NCBI GenBank assembly: GCA_954871525.1
Contig: OX940872.1
Location: 12,175,180 to 12,239,179 of the forward strand
DNA length: 64,000 nt
DNA from: Parietaria judaica
Taxonomy: Eukaryota > Streptophyta > Magnoliopsida > Rosales > Urticaceae
Direction: 5' to 3'
The position numbers were made by a program, and so were the translations under genes. Positions within the stretch are counted from its first letter, which is position 1. Each line of letters begins with the position of its first letter. Below the pieces are notes generated by a model. The model saw nothing but the letters and a program-made list of their open reading frames with translations, made no database searches and was not told the DNA's origin. Shown here piece after piece: positions 59,351 to 64,000 of this stretch.

Positions 59351-59904
59351 TGTTGGATCCCAAACCACGGATCTGCGAATAACACTAGTAATCACCACGA
59401 ATCAAACGAACTTAAGAACACGAATTTGGGAGAAAATTTTCTCTGATTAATATTGAAGGCAATTACAAAGATAACTCGAAAAACTTAATGGACTCACACT
59501 CTACTCTTAACTCTTAACTCTTAACTCTTAATTTACAGAGTACACTGCTAGGTTTATATAGGCCTCACATTGGCAAAACCCTAGCTAACAGAATCGCACT
59601 AAATCAGGAAACTACCCTAAACAATCTCGCCAAATCTTTGCTTGCTCCTCAAGCTACGCGCTTTCCTTTCTGGGTAGACTTTCCCTATTCTGCCCGGACA
59701 GTATTTCTGTCCCCGAGCTGACCTGCTCGTATGCTCCGGGCTGAGCTTGCCTTCTATGCGGACTCTCTTCATGTGTTCACCCGAGCTGGGCTGAACGTCT
59801 GTCCGTCCTTTGTTCTGGTCTGTACCCGGGCTGACTTCTCGCAAGTCTTTTTGCCCGTCCTGGCTTCTGGTCATCATCCGGACTAAGTCAAGCTTAAGCT
59901 CACA
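59351..59904 (-). repeat. 3' LTR of the RT-less Copia element
   Basis: The gag-pol frame runs about 96 codons into this LTR and stops at 59617, so the LTR encodes the polyprotein's C-terminus. Confidence 0.95.
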
Positions 59905-62694
59905 TTCTCCCCCGTAAGCTTGACTTGCTACACTTCTTACTCCGAGTAGCTCTCTCATCTCTGCGAACTTCACTCTCGCCAATGCCTTGGTGAGGATATC
60001 TGCCCGCTGTTCCCTTGTGCTGATGAACTCTACGACGATCTGTCGTTTCTCCACACACTCACGAATATAGTGATACTTCGTGTCAATGTGTTTGCTTCGT
60101 CCGTGAAACACTGGATTCTTCATCAACGCTATTGCAGATTTGTTGTCCACGTAGAGAGTTGGTGGATTCTGCTCGGAACCCGTCATCTCATTGAGTAGTC
60201 CTTTTAACCACATAGCCTGACATGTTGCTGCGGTTGCCGCCATGAACTCCGCTGATTTCTGCTCGGGGTCTCCTCGTTCGTCGCGCCAATCCCACTTTAT
60301 CTCTTCTTCGAACACTGCATCTCTGCTCACTTGGAGTCTGCCGTGTCGTGGATCATAGAATCTGTGTGCCTTGCTTCCTTCCTCTGCTCCAAGGTACACC
60401 ATCTTCTGACTCCGATCATCCAACTTCTTGAGATTAGGACCCGCAATATTTACATGTGCGGTGCTCCCGAACACTTTCAAGTGTTCTAAGTGGGGTTTCT
60501 TCCCGTACCACGCCTGGTAGGGAGTGCACTCTCCTAGTGCCTTGGTCGGCAAACGATTAAGCAGATAGACCGCATGTCTCACTGCTTCTCCCCAAAAACT
60601 GGCCGGAACCTGCATACTCTTTAGCAAGCTCCTCGCTGTGTTCATCACAGTCCGGTTTCGTCGTTCCACAACGCCATTCTGCTGTGGTGTGCGGGGTGCT
60701 GAAAGGTGTCGCTGAATTCCTTCCTCGTCGCAGAATTCTCCGAACTGTTGTGAGGTGAATTCTCCTCCTCGGTCTGTACGCAAGACCTTCAACCTGTGCA
60801 CCGTGCTATTCTCCACGATCTTCTTGAACTTTCTGAAAGCCTCGAAAGCTCCGCTCTTCTCCTTGAGCATATACACCCACATCAATCGACTGTAGTCGTC
60901 AACAAGTAGGAAGAGGTACTTGTTACCGACAGTGGTCGCAGGGGTGATCGGACCGCAGAGGTCGGCGTGCACCAACTGTAGTGGTCTTTCTGCCCGGAAC
61001 TTGGCTTTGATCGGGAAGGGTATTCTCGCCTGCTTCGCGATCATACAACTTTCACATAGCTGGTCGGGGTGCTGTATCTTAGGAACTCCGAAAGCCAAGT
61101 TCTTGTCGCCCATCATCTTGAGCGCGTGAAAGTTCACGTGTCCGAGTCGAGCGTGCCACAGCCACGCCGGATCTGCCATCGACGCCATGAGGCAGACGGG
61201 CTGGCTGGTCTTCAGGAGGATCTCGTAGAGTCTGTTAGGTGTCCGCTCCACCTTCATCAACAACACTCTATCCTTGGTCCACATCTTTAGGTAGGGCCCG
61301 GCTAACACCACCGTATTCCCGATCTCCGTCATCTGTCCCAGACTGATGATGTTACTCTTCAACTTCGGGATGAAGTAAACCTCGGTCATCAAACGCTGGT
61401 CGCCATTCTTGCACTCGAACAGGATCGACCCTCTGCCTTTGATCTCTACGACGGATTCGTCGCCGAATTTCACGTTGCCCGTGATATTCTCATCGAGTTC
61501 TTCAAACTTAGCTCGGTCCCCGGTCATGTGGTTGCTTGCCCCGTTGTCAAGATACCATATGTCGGTACTGACTCTTTTCTCATCGTGTGTGAGGAGATTT
61601 GCAAAAACCTTATCCTCGATAAGAAAGACCTGCTCGCTGGTCTTCTTCGGGTAGCGCTGATCACTGAGATCCTCCGGACAGTTCTCCTCGGCTTCGTTCT
61701 CACCGTTCTGTCCGGCCAGGTGTATAACCTGCTCGGCAAATAACAATGCCGGCTGGTCGTCTGGGAACCTTTCTAGGTTCGCCTCCTCGCCCTGGTTTCT
61801 GCTCCGGCACTCTGATGCGAAGTGTCCGAGCTTCTGACAAGAATAGCACTTCACCGTGCTCTTGTCCCTTCGTGTCGGTCCTTCTTGACGGCTCGAGCTG
61901 CTTCCGCGTCCTCGCGAATCTTTGCCTCGACCTCGTCCTCGACCTTGTCCGCGTCCTCGGACTTCTCCATTGTAGCTGTTCCGTCCTGAGAAATTTGAGA
62001 AAGATACGGCTCCCCCGGATCTTCTCTGTCTCGTTCTCCACTCTTCATGCGTGAGTAGGAGATTCTGCTCGTCTCCTTTGTCGCCGTAGCCCCGAAGTCT
62101 CTCTTCGTGGGTTTTGAGACGCCCAACAACCTCTTCAACCGTCATAGTCTTGAGATCGCCGAACTGTTCAATCGACGTCACTATCTGCATGTACCTGCGA
62201 GGCAACGCACGTAAAAATCTGGTGACAATGGTGGTCTCGTCCACCTTGTCCCCCAGTGAGCGTATGCCGGTCACAATGGACGTGAGTCTCAGAGCCAAGT
62301 CGTCCACCGAATCGCTTTCCTTCATCCGCATGACCTCGAATTCACTCTTCAGGGTCTGGACTTTGGCATCCTTGACGCGATCTGCGCCCATGTGCATAGT
62401 CCGAAGCGTCTTCCATGCTTATTTTGCGGAATCCTTCTCAGAGAGCATGAGAAGGAGTTCTTCTGGAACAGCTTGGTAGATTGCTGCGAGTGCCATTCTT
62501 TCTTTGCGCCCTTCAGAGTCGCCACCTTCAATGGCCTCCCACACTCCCCGCGCTTGCAGATTTACCCTCATCTTCAGCGCCCACACGGCGTAATTGCTCT
62601 TCGTGAGCATGGGGTAATGGAGTGTCACTGTGCCTTCCCTGGATTCTGGTTTCTTCACAACCAGATCTCCGATCGTCGATTCTGATGAAGACAT
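59617..62694 (-). pseudogene. Copia gag-pol with one stop in gag and no reverse transcriptase
   Basis: The frame starts at ATG 62694 (MSSSESTIGDL) just after the primer site. Gag: LHYPMLTKSNYAVWALKMRV, then a TAA at 62419-62421, then the same frame to 59617. The CCHC knuckle is CYSCQKLGHFASEC; the protease site is WYLDNGASNHMTG (usual DSGA is DNGA); the pre-integrase has LWHARLGHVNF and CESCMIAKQ; the integrase triad is HADLCGP, LRTDRGGEF and NGVVERRNRT. After DAVFEEEIKWDWRDE near 60275-60310 the text passes straight to KSAEFMAATAAT (60220-60258), i.e. RNase H from its second catalytic residue, then YVDNKSAIAL and QRADILTKAL. The whole RT and the first RNase H Asp are gone, yet the frame stays open. 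The acidic/basic C-tail lies in the LTR. It cannot reverse-transcribe itself. Confidence 0.94.
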
Positions 62695-62707
62695 GTTCTT
62701 CGATGAA

Positions 62708-62719
62708 GCTCTGATACCA
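62708..62719 (-). other. Primer-binding site of the RT-less Copia element
   Basis: Minus-strand TGGTATCAGAGC, identical to the standard initiator tRNA-Met site, two bases after the LTR. Confidence 0.95.
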
Positions 62720-62721
62720 CT

Positions 62722-63275
62722 TGTTGGATCCCAAACCACGGATCTGCGAATAACACTAGTAATCACCACGAATCAAACGAACTTAAGAACACGAATTTGG
62801 GAGAAGAATTTCTCTGATTAATATTGAAGGCAATTACAAAGATAACTCGAAAAACTTAATGGACTCACACTCTACTCTTAACTCTTAACCCTTAACTCTT
62901 AATTTACAGAGTACACTGCTAGGTTTATGTAGGCCTCACATTGGCAAAACCCTAGCTAACAGAATCGCACTAAATCAGGAAACTACCCTAAACAATCTCG
63001 CCAAATCTTTGCTTGCTCCTCAAGCTACGCGCTTTCCTTTCTGGGTAGACTTTCCCTTTTTTGCCCGGACAGTCTTTCTGCCCCCGAGTTGACCTGCTCG
63101 TATGCTCCGGGCTGAGCTTGCCTTCTATGCGGACTCTCTTCATGTGTTCACCCGAGCTGGGCTGAACGCCTGTCCGTCCTTTGTTCTGGTCTGTACCCGG
63201 GCTGACTTCTCGCAAGTCTTTCTGCCCGTCCTGGCTTCTGGTCGTCATCCGGACTAAGTCAAGCTTAAGCTCACA
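62722..63275 (-). repeat. 5' LTR of the RT-less Copia element
   Basis: Partner of 59351-59904. Its matching 86-codon open frame (62988-63248) is the LTR copy of the polyprotein tail, not a separate gene. Confidence 0.95.
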
Positions 63276-63280
63276 TTAAA

Positions 63281-63841
63281 TACTTCAATTTGACGCATAC
63301 TCGTGAAATTGGACGCACGTGCCAAAAGAAGTACAAATTTCATGAGCTTAGCTATTCAATCTAATCTATTCTTAATATAATTTGGATATTTTTACCATAG
63401 TTATCCCAGTAATTTATTAATCGGTGAATTTAAAATTATTATTTTCACCCCATTAGCGACTTTAGTTACCACATGCATGCATCGACTACTATAATTTGCA
63501 GCCAAAAGAAATATAAACCTAAAGAAAAGAACATGCACTTTCCGTTTACGGAATGTTTTGAAAGGCGCTCGTGCGAGACCCGATTTTTTTGGGCCATAGA
63601 TTTAAAGGCTTAACTCAAGTGTTAGAACCAATTGACTTTTTCGCCTTCAAACGTTGTTTAAACGAGTTTTCAACGCTTTACATTTTCTCACATTTTCGAG
63701 TTCTACGAGACTTGCGGATGCCCTAGAATTACAGTCGATCATCGATTGGCGTTCGTACACGGAAATCAACAAGGGAATTCTTTGCAATTTCTGAGCTTCC
63801 TGTACACATTTGAGCAAGTAGTGTATATAGTAAAAATATCC

Positions 63842-63890
<49 letters not shown>

Positions 63891-64000
63891 CGGTGTGTAA
63901 ATAACCTGTAGTAATCCAAGCTCATATTAGACCAGAACTATATGTATTTAAATTTAAACTGTTAGTCTATTCAAAATCAGATCGCACTGTATTCTCATAT
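63281..64000. other. Intergenic, no gene seen
   Basis: AT-rich right edge of the window with a (TA)n microsatellite at about 63844-63889. Confidence 0.5.
63844..63889. repeat. (TA)n microsatellite
   Basis: About 23 uninterrupted TA units. Confidence 0.96.

Larger units (their letters stand above)
59351..63275 (-). mobile_element. Ty1/Copia LTR retrotransposon lacking reverse transcriptase, 3.9 kb
   Basis: LTRs 59351-59904 and 62722-63275 (554 bp each, about 97-98% alike by eye, TGTTGGATCC...GCTCACA on the plus strand) are flanked by a perfect TSD TTAAA (59346-59350 and 63276-63280). Minus orientation: the primer site TGGTATCAGAGC (62708-62719) is perfect, and the PPT ACGGGGGAGAA precedes the 3' LTR. 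Inside is one gag-pol frame with a single stop in gag and an in-frame deletion that joins integrase directly to RNase H. The remaining frame is open for 926 codons. Confidence 0.95.

Noticed and set aside
61700..62138. Overlapping open frames on both strands within the Copia gag region
   Set aside because: They are antisense or shifted readings of the Arg/Gly-rich gag sequence, which is clearly coding in the main frame.

Overview
This is nuclear DNA from a flowering plant, most likely a eudicot. Genes have short GT-AG introns and long AT-rich intergenic stretches. Two secretory class III peroxidases, a many-exon NOP2-type rRNA methyltransferase and the plant Mediator subunit MED32 are present, and most of the remaining sequence is LTR retrotransposon. 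I could not name the species. I see no CRISPR array, operon, tRNA or rRNA gene.

Layout. 1-2553: a plant-specific two-exon gene (FKHQV-x-ELHRLY motif) with a probable 5' UTR intron. 3437-11642: a young non-autonomous LTR element with near-identical LTRs, a TACAG target-site duplication (TSD) and only relics of Copia pol inside. 12157-12790: a decayed LTR of the same family. 13838-15399: a 1.6-kb LTR element with a Tyr/Asp/Glu-repeat ORF relic. 17162-22897: a Copia element (TSD AGAAG) with a broken pol, no gag and an unusual primer site. 22935-23716: a solo LTR (TSD AATAG). 24405-27313: peroxidase A (minus strand). 29345-33167: a rearranged cluster of the Tyr/Asp/Glu-repeat LTR family. 33168-34902: a gag-only Copia derivative. 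37474-46898: four LTRs of one long-LTR family; two solo LTRs (TSDs ATGAA and TATGA) are nested in an older one, and a third (TSD ACAAC) lies beside it carrying a MITE. 47871-51217: NOP2 (plus, 17 exons) behind a telo-box/site II promoter. 53332-53766: MED32 (minus), with a three-unit minisatellite in its probable 5' UTR intron. 56577-58807: peroxidase B (minus), a duplicate of A. 59351-63275: a Copia element (TSD TTAAA) whose gag-pol frame lost reverse transcriptase by an in-frame deletion.

The host genes are not an operon. The two peroxidases share exon structure, TATA position and upstream blocks, so they are a local duplicate pair now about 30 kb apart, with NOP2, MED32 and transposable elements between them. 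NOP2 (nucleolar rRNA methylation) and MED32 (Mediator) are housekeeping genes.

The observations I rate highest are: (1) the Copia element at 17162-22897, whose primer-binding position does not match a tRNA 3' end but is perfectly complementary over 15 nt to its own LTR, suggesting self-priming; (2) the in-frame loss of reverse transcriptase at 59351-63275; (3) the small LTR-element family carrying a Tyr/Asp/Glu-repeat protein; (4) the nested long solo LTRs.
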